Origin: CAIOSQ01 sp041178225
GTDB lineage: Bacteria > Pseudomonadota > Alphaproteobacteria > CACIAM-22H2
Direction of reading: 5' to 3'
Assembly: GCA_041178225.1 (NCBI GenBank)
Contig: JBEGVV010000238.1
Location: 1 to 18,062, forward strand
DNA length: 18,062 bases
Shown here: positions 1-7,244 of the stretch, one piece after another
Position numbering within the stretch: the stretch's first letter is position 1
How the letters are laid out: each line of letters opens with the position of its first letter
Notes under the pieces: model-generated
The model's input: the letters and a program-made list of their open reading frames with translations, nothing else
The model's database searches: none
What the model was told of the DNA's origin: nothing
Translations under genes and position numbers: made by a program

Positions 1-767
1 TGGTCGGCGACGAACTCGCGCGCGAAGGCCGCCTCGTCGCCGAACGGGTTGCGGTGCCCGCGCGCGACGGCGAGCAGCTCGACGAGCGAGTAGATGTCCC
101 AGAGCCGGTTGTGGATCGGCGTCGCGGTGAGCATCAGCACGAAGCGGAAGCGGCGCTCGGCGAGCACCTCGCGCAGGCGGGTGGCGACGCGCGGCGGCTC
201 GGGCACGCCATGGAGGTTGCGCAGCTTGTGCGCCTCGTCGAGGACGAGCATCTCGAAGCGGTCGGAAGGGATGCGGTGGATGTGGTCGCGCGCGGAATGG
301 TAGGTCGTGACCACCGCGCCGGCCTCGCCTTCGGGCATGGCGTCGAGCAGCGCGCGGCCGCCGGCGACGATCGTCGGGATGCCGAACCGGGTCTCGAGCT
401 CCTCCTTCCATTGCGGGCCGAGGAGCCTGGGGGCGACCACGAGCACGCGCTTCACGCGACGGCGCGCGACGAGCTCGCTGGCAACCAGCCCGGCGCTGAT
501 CGTCTTGCCGAGGCCGACGTCGTCGGCGAGCAGCGTCACCGGCAGGCGCCGGCAGAAGGTCAGGAGGTTGTCGACCTGGTGGTGGAAGGGCTCGACCCGG
601 TCGCGCCAGCGCGGCCGCGAGCGCAGGTCGTCGCGGTCCTCCATGACGATCGGGTCGACCAGGCCCCACTCGAGCGCGGCGCGGTGGACCGCGCATTCGC
701 CGGCGTCGCGCGCGCGGCGGAGGGGGCGCGTGCGGACATCAGGAAGGTCTTCGATCCGCACGGCCAT
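1..767 (-). CDS. SNF2/RapA-like DEAH helicase, N-terminal part (cut by window edge)
   Basis: This is the first 255 residues of an SNF2-family (superfamily 2) ATPase; the rest lies beyond the left edge. Directly visible are a Walker A-like motif LLADDVGLGKT (Lys at about residue 88), the DEAH box LVLDEAH at 177-180, and motif III LTATPIHNR about 38 residues later, in the right order and spacing for the first RecA-like domain. The family uses ATP hydrolysis to translocate on DNA and remodel protein-nucleic acid complexes. Relatives include RapA/HepA and the SNF2 proteins of restriction and phage-defence loci such as DISARM DrmD. The ATG at 767 is the only start, because an in-frame stop lies at 780-782. 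No defence partner is visible on the right side, so the exact role is open: the family is clear, the subfamily is not. Confidence 0.85.
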   Translation of the reverse strand, partial: MAVRIEDLPDVRTRPLRRARDAGECAVHRAALEWGLVDPIVMEDRDDLRSRPRWRDRVEPFHHQVDNLLTFCRRLPVTLLADDVGLGKTISAGLVASELVARRRVKRVLVVAPRLLGPQWKEELETRFGIPTIVAGGRALLDAMPEGEAGAVVTTYHSARDHIHRIPSDRFEMLVLDEAHKLRNLHGVPEPPRVATRLREVLAERRFRFVLMLTATPIHNRLWDIYSLVELLAVARGHRNPFGDEAAFAREFVAD

Positions 768-818
768 CGACGAAGGACATTACCACGATTCCGGACCCCT
801 TCGAAGCCGCGAGAACCT

Positions 819-855
819 CTCCAGGGCGGAATTCCATCGGCATCCTGCCCTGGAG
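819..855. repeat. 9-bp perfect inverted repeat upstream of the helicase gene
   Basis: CTCCAGGGC (819-827) and GCCCTGGAG (847-855) are perfect reverse complements separated by 19 bases. A GGAATTCC palindrome (828-835) lies inside and a related GGGAATTC lies just outside. The whole 768-1030 stretch (263 bases) holds no credible gene. It should carry the helicase promoter and the end of the 1031-2697 operon. The hairpin could be a terminator for that operon (no T-run is visible) or a leader or operator of the helicase gene. Confidence 0.5.
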
Positions 856-1030
856 GGAATTCTCCCGCGCGGCAGCGCGGCGAGGGGAGGGCGATGGTGC
901 CGGAGGCCGGGCGTCGGGCGAGGGCCCTGGCGGTCAGGCGCCGATCGTCGCGTTCCGGCCGCTCGCCGGCCGGTGACCCATGCCCCCTCCCATCCACGCC
1001 ACGGCGCGGCGAGGCTCGCCTGCGCGGGCG

Positions 1031-1969
1031 TCAGCGGCGCAGCAGGGCGCGCATGCGACCGCGCAGGCCGAGGCGGTCGAGGATGGCCGCGCCTGCGGAC
1101 GAGGCAAGGTCGCAGCCGCGCTGCGCGGCGAGCACGAGCAGCGCCGGCGGCGAGGGACGCAGCAGCATGACGTCGGCGCAGGCGATGCTGCGCGTGGCGA
1201 AGAGGCGCTTGTGCTGCCCGTCGCCCGGCGTGAAGTCGAACAGCCGGTGGCGGCCTTCCTGGATCAGCGCCTCCAGCACCTTCCATTGCAGCACCGCCCC
1301 GGGCGACAGCGCCGCCGCGCGCGGGTCGAAGCCGACATGGGCGTTGCGCACGATGCCGTCGTCGACCGGGCAGAGCATGTAGGCGACGGGCTCTCCGCGC
1401 AGGAAGAGCAGGTGGCCGCGCACCGCGTCGCGCCGCGCGCGCGCGCGCAACCCGTCGAGGAACCCCGCGCCATCGGGCAGGCCGGCGTCGAGGCGCCGTT
1501 CCTGCCAGCTGCGCACCGAGATGGCGCGCGCGAGGCCGTGGAATTCCGTGATCGCCGCCTCGCCGGCATAGGCGCGCCAGTCGATCGCGCCGCCATCCTC
1601 CGCGGCGAAGCGCCGGAGCTTGCGCGCGATCGCCGCGCGCGTCGCGGCGCCCAGCCGCGCCTGCCATGCCGCCTGGCCCAGGCCCAGCTCGACGAGATGG
1701 CGCGGCTGGCGCCGCGGCGCGTAGAGGATCGCGCCCTGCGCCAGCGCGAGCGCCGGCAGCTCCGTGGCGCAGGGTTGCGCGGCGAGCATCGCGCCCGCGC
1801 AACCGGGCGGCGCCGTGGCCATCATCGCCTGCAGCCGCGCGCGGATCGCCTCGCCATCGAGGGGCGCCTCGTCCGGGTCGGCCTCGCGCCGCGAAAGGCG
1901 CAGGCGCGGCGTCCACAGCGCGACGCCACCGACCTCGCAGCGGAACGGCACGTGCGTCGGCTCGCTCAT
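1031..1969 (-). CDS. FemAB/CelD-like GNAT-fold acetyltransferase
   Basis: A 312-residue protein resembling the Acetyltransf_6 (BioF2/CelD-like, FemAB-related) group of GNAT-fold enzymes, which transfer an acyl or aminoacyl group, often onto cell-surface or polysaccharide precursors. The supporting part is the C-terminal half: a polar-aromatic 'SVRSWQERRLD' region, an LLFLRGEPVAYMLC strand, then 'LSPGAVLQWKVLEALIQEG' leading into 'LFDFTPGDGQHKRLFA', the usual G-x-x-x-x-D-F-t-x-G-x-x-x-x-K-x-x-f pattern of this family. No signal peptide or membrane segment is seen, so it is probably cytoplasmic. Its ATG overlaps the stop codon of the upstream methyltransferase gene (ATGA), so the two are translationally coupled and probably act on the same molecule. 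The acceptor substrate is unknown. Confidence 0.75.
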   Translation of the reverse strand: MSEPTHVPFRCEVGGVALWTPRLRLSRREADPDEAPLDGEAIRARLQAMMATAPPGCAGAMLAAQPCATELPALALAQGAILYAPRRQPRHLVELGLGQAAWQARLGAATRAAIARKLRRFAAEDGGAIDWRAYAGEAAITEFHGLARAISVRSWQERRLDAGLPDGAGFLDGLRARARRDAVRGHLLFLRGEPVAYMLCPVDDGIVRNAHVGFDPRAAALSPGAVLQWKVLEALIQEGRHRLFDFTPGDGQHKRLFATRSIACADVMLLRPSPPALLVLAAQRGCDLASSAGAAILDRLGLRGRMRALLRR

Positions 1970-2697
1970 GCGCGCGGCCCGGCCACGACGCGATAGATGG
2001 CGAGGTCGTCCTCCGCATGCCGCGGCGCCAGCGCCGGATGCGCGTCGGCGACGTCGCGATGCACGGGGTTGAGATAGGCCACGAGGATGTCGCGCGGCTC
2101 CGCCGCGAAGGACGCGGCGAGGCGGTCGAGCAGCGCGCGCAGCACCGTGCCGTCGAACGGGTTGTAGAGGAAGCACACGAGCTTGCCGCCCGGTGGCTCG
2201 AAGGCCGCCGCGTCGCTCCACGCGCACTCGACGCGCTCGACCCCGGGCAGCGCGCCACGCGCGCGCGCCATGTTCGCGAGCGCGGCCTCGTGGAGCTCGC
2301 GGGCGTATTCGACGCCGACGACCCGCCGGAAGCCGAGCTCGCAGGCCAGCAGCAGCGCGCGGCCCTTGCCCGAGCCGTAGTCGACGAAGGCGTGTTCGGC
2401 GGGATCGATGCAAAGGCGCGCGACCACGCGCCGGAAGGCCGCCTCCCCCACGGGCTGGTAGCAGTTGCCGCGCATGAGGTTGGCCCCCTCGATGCGCATC
2501 AGGGCGGTGCTCTCCGCGCGCCAGGTGTCGATGCCGAGCCGGCGGTCGAGCTCGCCCACGCGCGGGACGTTGGCGCGCCCGCGCAGGCGGTCGAGCCCGC
2601 GCGCGAGGTTGTGGACGAGGACGGGGCCCAGGAGCCGCCAGCCATGGCGGCGCCAGGCATAGGCGAGGCGTCGCCAGGACGCACCGGTTCGGGTCAT
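1966..2697 (-). CDS. class I SAM-dependent methyltransferase
   Basis: A 243-residue methyltransferase. The SAM-binding motif I is FVDYGSGKGR (about 104-113). An acidic residue at the end of strand 2 follows (GVE, Glu about 130), and a motif IV-like YNPF is at about 178-181. The 'VDYGSGKGR...GFRRVVGVE' arrangement resembles the DOT1-like subset of bacterial class I methyltransferases, and NPF is similar to the NPPY of N-methyltransferases; the target atom is inferred only. I chose the ATG at 2697 over an upstream ATG at 2739 because GGGGAG lies about 9 bases before it. The N-terminal 50 residues are Arg/Trp-rich and may bind a membrane or polyanion. The gene is the first of a two-gene coupled unit with the downstream GNAT gene. 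Confidence 0.82.
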   Translation of the reverse strand: MTRTGASWRRLAYAWRRHGWRLLGPVLVHNLARGLDRLRGRANVPRVGELDRRLGIDTWRAESTALMRIEGANLMRGNCYQPVGEAAFRRVVARLCIDPAEHAFVDYGSGKGRALLLACELGFRRVVGVEYARELHEAALANMARARGALPGVERVECAWSDAAAFEPPGGKLVCFLYNPFDGTVLRALLDRLAASFAAEPRDILVAYLNPVHRDVADAHPALAPRHAEDDLAIYRVVAGPRA

Positions 2698-2779
2698 GCG
2701 CGGATCTCCCCGGGGATGCGCGGCCGGCCGGGCCGCCACGCCGGCCGGAGGATGGCACCGCGCGCGCCGCGCGCGCGCC

Positions 2780-2805
2780 GCCCGGCAGGACTAATCCCGC
2801 CGGGC
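2780..2805 (-). terminator. GC-rich stem-loop after the GMC oxidoreductase gene
   Basis: On the minus strand GCCCGGCGGGA-TTAG-TCCTGCCGGGC can fold into an 11-bp stem (one G-T pair) with a four-base loop, starting about 15 bases after the stop codon at 2820. There is no T-run after it, as is common in very GC-rich genomes. It separates the GMC gene from the methyltransferase gene that starts at 2697. Confidence 0.55.
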
Positions 2806-2819
2806 CTCCGCGCGCGCGC

Positions 2820-4532
2820 TCAGAGCCGGGCCTTCAGCGCGTCGGAGACCTTCTCCGCCATCATGATGATCGGCAGGTTGAGGTTCGCGCAGGGTATGGA
2901 GGGCATGAGCGAGGCGTCGCAGACCGTGAGGTCGCCGACCCCGATCACCGAGCCCTCCTCGTCGCAGGCCGCCATGGGGTCGTCGCGACGGCCCATGCGC
3001 GCGGTGCCCGAGGCATGCCACACGCCGGTGGTGGAGGCGTGGAGATGCGCGCGCAGCGCGTCCTCGTCGGCCAGCAGCGCGTCGAGCCCGGGCCCGCGCG
3101 AGGCGAGGCCGCGCAGCAGCAGCGCGCCATGCTCCCCGGTCGCGTCGACATAGCGCGCCAGCAGCGCGAGCAGCAGCGCGTTGCGCGCGCCGGGCCGCGA
3201 CACGCGCTTGAGCCGGTCCGAGTAGAAGCTCGGGAAGACGATGCGCCGCACGCCGTCGAGCTGGCGCGACAGCAGCGCCGTCGCCGCGAGGCGGAAGGCG
3301 CCCATCAGCCGCACCATGTCGCGCTCGTCGGAGAGCAGGCGGAAATCGACCTCGGGTTCCGCCGCGGGATCGGGAGAGGCGAGGCGCACATGGCCGCGCG
3401 AATGCGAGCGGTTCACCCACATCACCAGCGAGCCGATGCGATGGCCGAGCGCGTGCCAGCCGGACTGCGCGGCGATCGCCATGTGCATGTCGCCCTGGCG
3501 CTCGCCCGCGAGGCCCGAGGAGAAGCGGAACATCGTCTGGATGTGGTAGCCGTCGCGCCGCGCGAGCCATCCCCTGCGCGACATCAGGCAGGACATGTTG
3601 GTCGCGGGATGCTCCATGAGGTTGGCGCCGACGCCGGGCCGGTCGGCGACCGGCGCGATCCCCATCGCGCGCAGCGCGCCCGCGGGGCCGATGCCGTTGC
3701 GCATCAGCAGCGCCGGGGTGTGGATCGCGCCGCAGCTGACGATCGTGCGCCGCGCGCGGATGCGCAGCGTCCCGCCGGCATGCGCGAATTCCGCGCCGGC
3801 GACGCGCGTGCCCTCGACCAGCAGGCGCCGCGCGACATGGCGCGGCAGCAGGGCGAGGTTCGGCCGCGCGCGAACGGTCGCGTCGAGATAGCCCACGGCC
3901 GTGGAGACGCGGCGCCATTCCTCGTCGAGGTTGACGGAGGTCGGCATCACGCCGTCCTCCCACGGGCCGTTCTGGTCGGCGCGGCGCGCGTGGCCAAGCG
4001 CGGCGAACGCGTCGCCGACCGCGCGCGTGAAGCCCGACCATTCCGCCTCCGGCACGCGGCGCACGGGGATCGGGCCGCTCGTGCCATGGCCAGGCGTGGC
4101 CTCGTCGAGGTCGCGCTCGGCCTTGCGGAAATAGGGCAGCACGTCCGCCCAGCGCCAGCCGCGCGCGCCGGCCTCGTGCCATTCGTCGTAGTCCGCCGGC
4201 GCGCCGTAGTTGACGCCGATGCCGTTGATGCTCGAGCCGCCGCCCATCACGCGCGCCTGCTCGTAGCGCACGCGCGGCCTGCGCGCGGGATCGTTCATGT
4301 GCGCGCCGCCGAGCACCACGCCCAGGTCCGGCCAGGAATAGGCGGGGTTGAAGTAGGCGCGGCCGGGATAGCGGCTGGAGATGTCCTCCGGCACGGCGCC
4401 GGGCGGGGTGTCCTGCCCGGCCTCGGCGAGCGCCACGGACAGGTCCGCGCGCTCCGACAGGCGCGCCGCGAGCACGCAGCCCGCCGAGCCGCCGCCGATG
4501 ACCAGGACGTCGACCTGCCTTTCCTCCTCCAC
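2820..4532 (-). CDS. GMC-family FAD-dependent oxidoreductase (choline dehydrogenase-like)
   Basis: A 570-residue flavoprotein of the glucose-methanol-choline (GMC) family, the usual length. The N-terminal VDVLVIGGGSAGCVLAARL is the dinucleotide (FAD) binding fold. ARVMGGGSSINGIGVNYG and GAIHTPALLMRNGIGP match the two family signatures. The active-site histidine is in VWHASGTARMG (His about 506), and Asn about 550 (in NLNLP), 44 residues later, sits where choline oxidase has its Asn partner. Members oxidise primary alcohols or polyols to aldehydes; the substrate cannot be read here. I prefer the GTG at 4532, which has GGGGAGG upstream; no ATG lies near the FAD motif. There is no signal peptide, so it should be cytoplasmic or membrane-associated. 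It stands alone, divergent from the gene at 4665. Confidence 0.92.
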   Translation of the reverse strand: MEEERQVDVLVIGGGSAGCVLAARLSERADLSVALAEAGQDTPPGAVPEDISSRYPGRAYFNPAYSWPDLGVVLGGAHMNDPARRPRVRYEQARVMGGGSSINGIGVNYGAPADYDEWHEAGARGWRWADVLPYFRKAERDLDEATPGHGTSGPIPVRRVPEAEWSGFTRAVGDAFAALGHARRADQNGPWEDGVMPTSVNLDEEWRRVSTAVGYLDATVRARPNLALLPRHVARRLLVEGTRVAGAEFAHAGGTLRIRARRTIVSCGAIHTPALLMRNGIGPAGALRAMGIAPVADRPGVGANLMEHPATNMSCLMSRRGWLARRDGYHIQTMFRFSSGLAGERQGDMHMAIAAQSGWHALGHRIGSLVMWVNRSHSRGHVRLASPDPAAEPEVDFRLLSDERDMVRLMGAFRLAATALLSRQLDGVRRIVFPSFYSDRLKRVSRPGARNALLLALLARYVDATGEHGALLLRGLASRGPGLDALLADEDALRAHLHASTTGVWHASGTARMGRRDDPMAACDEEGSVIGVGDLTVCDASLMPSIPCANLNLPIIMMAEKVSDALKARL

Positions 4533-4618
4533 GCGCGCGCCTCCCCGCCTTCCCCGCAAGGTCCCGAAAGTAGCCCGAATGCCCCTGACGCGCATCGCGG
4601 GGATCAAGGAATCCTCAA

Positions 4619-4640
4619 CCATGCGCAACGCCGCGCATGG
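4619..4640 (+). promoter_or_regulatory. 8-bp perfect hairpin in the leader of the 4665 gene
   Basis: CCATGCGC (4619-4626) and GCGCATGG (4633-4640) pair perfectly around a six-base loop. The hairpin ends 12 bases before the AGGAGG ribosome binding site (4653-4658) of the gene starting at 4665. It also lies in the 132-bp divergent promoter region shared with the GMC oxidoreductase. It may be a 5'UTR structure or an operator; a small GGAT-N6-ATCC dyad lies at 4601-4614. Confidence 0.4.
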
Positions 4641-4664
4641 CGCGCGGCAGGCAGGAGGTGGAGC

Positions 4665-5375
4665 ATGATCGCGGTGGAGGACCTGAGGCGCAGCCTGGTG
4701 GTTCAGCTCGGCAGCCTCGTCGACATACACGAGCGCACGGCCGGGGCGTCGCCGCCGGGTCGCGTGCCGGGCGCGGCCGAGCCGCCGCAGCGGCCGATCC
4801 CGATGCACGACGCCGACGCCCCGCCGGACGAGGCGAGGCTGGTGGAGGCGATCGAGGCCTCGCTCGTCGGGTTCGAGGCGGCGATCGCGGCCGCCGAGCG
4901 CGCCGACCGCGCGAAGGAGCGCGTCGTCGGCGAGGCGCTCGCCGCGATCGAGCGCGCGGTCGTCGCGCGCCGCGCCTGCGCCGCCGCGCGCGCGCGCCTT
5001 CGCGGCGCCCTGCTGTCGACGCTCGGCGCGCGCGACGCCACGGCCGCGAGCCGCGACGCCGGTGGCGCCATCGCCCGTGCGCGCGACGCCGTGCGACTGG
5101 CCGAGGCCGAGGCGACGGGGCGGGATGCCGCCGCCGCGACCCTGCGCAAGGCCGCCGATGCCGCCGGCCGCGCCGCGTCCTCCGCGGTTCTCGCGGCCAT
5201 CCAGGCCGATCCGTCGCGCGGCAATCGCGGCTTCGATCGCCTTGTCGCCTCGTCCGCCCGCGCCCTCGCCGAGCGCGCCGCGAGCGACTCGGAGCGCATC
5301 CTCGCCCGCGCGCTCGCGAGCGTGCCGGATGGCGCGCGGCCGGGCGCGCGCATCGATCGCGAAAGCGGAAAATGA
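4665..5375 (+). CDS. Ala/Arg-rich helical hypothetical protein
   Basis: I do not recognise a family for this 236-residue protein. AGGAGG sits six bases before the ATG, and third codon positions are almost all G or C, which supports it over the reverse-strand frame. It has three parts: a short N-terminal helix (MIAVEDLRRSLVVQLGSLVD), a Pro-rich linker around residues 25-50, and then about 150 residues very rich in Ala, Arg and Glu with heptad-like spacing, consistent with long amphipathic helices or a coiled coil. There are no membrane segments, no signal peptide and one Cys. The stop codon lies 90 bases before the start of the winged-helix/PAS-like gene on the same strand, so the two may be co-transcribed. 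A structural or scaffold role is possible, but nothing shows it. Confidence 0.65.
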   Translation: MIAVEDLRRSLVVQLGSLVDIHERTAGASPPGRVPGAAEPPQRPIPMHDADAPPDEARLVEAIEASLVGFEAAIAAAERADRAKERVVGEALAAIERAVVARRACAAARARLRGALLSTLGARDATAASRDAGGAIARARDAVRLAEAEATGRDAAAATLRKAADAAGRAASSAVLAAIQADPSRGNRGFDRLVASSARALAERAASDSERILARALASVPDGARPGARIDRESGK

Positions 5376-5465
5376 CGGACGTAATTGGAATCGATTGCCG
5401 TGATGCGCGTTCACGATTCGCTGGGGAAGACGATGCTCTGATGGCCGCGTCGGAAACGGTCCTGG

Positions 5466-6488
5466 ATGCTTGCGATGGGCGACGGCGGAAGAGCGAAGGG
5501 CGGTAGCGGCAAGTCGACGAAGGCGGGGAAGGGGCGCGGCGGCCCGAGGGAGATTCCGCCGCCCATCCTCGAGGACAAGGAGCCCGGCGCGCGCGCGGGC
5601 AGGCGCGACGGCGCGGACAGGCTGACGATCGAGAACCTCGACGCGGTGGCGACGGTGCTGCGCCGGCTGCCCGAGGTGCGGACGACCACGGGCCTCGCGT
5701 TGCTGATCGAGGCGCGGCTCGCGCATGCGCGCGGCAGGCGGCCGGTGACCTGGGGCGAGGGATATGGCTTCGTCGTGCGCGAGCGGCGCATGTCCGCCGC
5801 GGGCACGAAGAAGACGATCCGCCGCCTCATCGGCCAGAAGATGCTCGTGCCCGTGCCGAGCCCCTGCATCGACAAGGCGGTCGACCTGCAGGCGGGGCCG
5901 CGCCTGCTCGAGGCGATCCCGGTCGTCGGCAAGCCCTACACCATCTACCGCGTCGGCTCCGACGGCGACCTGGTGCGCCGCCGCTTCGACACCGCGTGGC
6001 TCGAGGGACCGCACGTGGAGGAGGCCAATCGCCGGCTCGCCGAATGGCTGGCGCTCTGGCGGGAGAGCTGCCCCTCGCCCGACCGGTTGCCGCGCAGCCT
6101 GCGCCCCTTCTTCGCCGCGCCGCTGTCGCGCCGCGCCTCGCCGGCGATCACCGCGATCGTCGATGTCTCGGCCGAGCAGTGGCAGGACTACGCCTTCATG
6201 GTCTGCGACGGGCCGGCGGCGGACGATCCACCCTTCCGCAAGTCGATGATGGCGGTGCGGCTGGGGGCCTGCAAGATCGGGGCGCTGTCGCGCGTGCTGC
6301 GCGCGGACTTCACCGAGGCGAAGACGACGGGCAGGCCGATGTTCCACAGGCTGCTCGGCACGCTGCGGGGCTCCGAGCACGACTACCACCGGCTGATGCT
6401 GCCGCTCGCGCTGGCGGGCGACTCGGTCGACTGCCTGCTGATCGTCTCCGAGCTGTCGCGCTTCCGGCCGGACGCCGGCAACGACTAG
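5466..6488 (+). CDS. winged-helix-like protein with a C-terminal PAS_5-like domain
   Basis: A 340-residue protein with three visible parts. Residues 1-45 are Gly/Lys/Arg-rich and probably disordered. Residues about 50-140 are helical with a pattern like a MarR-type winged helix ('TTGLALLIEARLAHARGRR', then 'SAAGTKKTIRRLIGQKMLVPVPSP'). Residues about 170-330 resemble the PAS_5 family of alphaproteobacteria, most clearly at 'DYHRLMLPLALAGDSVDCLLIVSEL', the conserved end of that fold, with an LAEWLALWRE helix opening the domain. It would therefore be a DNA-binding regulator with a sensory domain; this is an inference from weak motifs. Two ATGs (5466 and 5475) are possible and neither has a strong ribosome binding site. 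The AT-richer stretch 5371-5465 before it may hold its own promoter. It converges on the GNAT-like gene at 6510. Confidence 0.75.
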   Translation: MLAMGDGGRAKGGSGKSTKAGKGRGGPREIPPPILEDKEPGARAGRRDGADRLTIENLDAVATVLRRLPEVRTTTGLALLIEARLAHARGRRPVTWGEGYGFVVRERRMSAAGTKKTIRRLIGQKMLVPVPSPCIDKAVDLQAGPRLLEAIPVVGKPYTIYRVGSDGDLVRRRFDTAWLEGPHVEEANRRLAEWLALWRESCPSPDRLPRSLRPFFAAPLSRRASPAITAIVDVSAEQWQDYAFMVCDGPAADDPPFRKSMMAVRLGACKIGALSRVLRADFTEAKTTGRPMFHRLLGTLRGSEHDYHRLMLPLALAGDSVDCLLIVSELSRFRPDAGND

Positions 6489-6509
6489 GCGCGCGACGCC
6501 GCGGCGCGC

Positions 6510-7244
6510 TCAGGCGCCGGGGATGGCGACGGGGTAGCGCGCGTGGCTTGGCAGCTCGTGCAGGCGCCGGAGACTCTCGGCGCGGTCCATCCAGCAGAGA
6601 TGCAGGTCCTTGAAGTCGCCCGTCGTCCTCGGGATCGTGCCGAAGAAGAGATGGGTCGTGCGCGGGAAGCCGTAGTACTCGGTCGCCACGCGGGTGCGCG
6701 CGATGTTCTCGCGCACGAGGCCCGTGTGCCAGTCCGTGCCATGGTCGCGCAGGCACAGCGAGCGGCTGAGATAGGGCAGGTAGAGCGCCAGGCCCGAGCC
6801 GCGATGCTCGGGCTGCACGAACATGCCGCCCGCGAAGCCGACCGTGCCGGAGATCGGCACGGGGGGATGCGACACCACCGTCCGCCACTTCGAGGTCTCG
6901 AGCGCGACGCCCTTGTCGAACCAGACGCGGTCGGTCTCGACGATCTCCTGGACGAAGTCGCGGCAACGATAGATGCGCTCGGCATGCGAGGCGACGATGC
7001 GGCCCGACGCGTCCTCGGCGCGCAGCCAGAAGGCGTCGCGCGACAGGTCGTGCTCGTTCGGGTCGAAGCTCGGGTTGTCGTAGGCGCCGCAGGCCTGCAG
7101 GTAGCGGCGCAGCGCGAACATGTCGTTGTCGACCGCGACGCGGAACCCCGCGCGCGCGCAGGCTTCCTCGATCGCCGTCACGCTTGCCGCCACCAGCCTG
7201 TCGTCGGCCGCCCTGTCGATGCCGTCCTGCTCGTTCGTGCTCAT
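6510..7244 (-). CDS. GNAT-like acetyltransferase coupled to tupR
   Basis: A 244-residue protein with a GNAT-type acetyl-CoA binding motif, 'GGMFVQPEHRGSGLALYLPYLSRSL' (HRGSGL at 147-152), matching the R/Q-x-x-G-x-G/A consensus after a beta strand ending in V. The N-terminal 140 residues lack an obvious relative and contain several aromatic and acidic stretches (YDNPSFDPNEHDLSRDAFWLRAED). The C-terminus has 'RVATEYYGFPRTTHLFFGTIPRTTGDF', likely the end of the GNAT core. GGAGG lies about ten bases upstream of the ATG, and the ATG overlaps the stop codon of the TupR-like regulator (ATGA), so expression is tied to that regulator. A role in tungstate metabolism or pterin chemistry is possible but purely positional. 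It could equally modify an unrelated small molecule. Confidence 0.72.
   Translation of the reverse strand: MSTNEQDGIDRAADDRLVAASVTAIEEACARAGFRVAVDNDMFALRRYLQACGAYDNPSFDPNEHDLSRDAFWLRAEDASGRIVASHAERIYRCRDFVQEIVETDRVWFDKGVALETSKWRTVVSHPPVPISGTVGFAGGMFVQPEHRGSGLALYLPYLSRSLCLRDHGTDWHTGLVRENIARTRVATEYYGFPRTTHLFFGTIPRTTGDFKDLHLCWMDRAESLRRLHELPSHARYPVAIPGA

Noticed and set aside
1..767. Assignment of the helicase as DISARM DrmD
   Set aside because: Only the first domain is visible, and no DrmA, DrmB, DrmC or methylase gene is in the window, so a specific system cannot be named.
1434..1448. Alternating CG tract, also at 2755-2779 and 2810-2819, as possible Z-DNA
   Set aside because: Such runs are frequent in this composition, and the first lies within a coding frame (Arg/Ala codons). 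Nothing else marks them as functional.
4703..5353. Reverse-strand open frame of 216 codons opposite the Ala/Arg-rich gene
   Set aside because: No ribosome binding site, low-complexity Arg/Ser/Ala content typical of a shadow frame, and the plus-strand gene has a good start and codon bias.
5372..5506. A 44-residue open frame (MTDVIGIDCRD...) whose ATG overlaps the stop of the 4665 gene
   Set aside because: Third codon positions are not G/C-biased, unlike every real gene here, and it overlaps the start of the 5466 gene. The stretch looks more like a promoter or leader.
4533..6389. A very long minus-strand open frame continuing upstream of the GMC oxidoreductase (1189 codons in all)
   Set aside because: High GC content removes stop codons on the reverse strand. 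The GMC fold starts at about 4532 with a ribosome binding site, and the region beyond is covered by plus-strand genes with better codon patterns.
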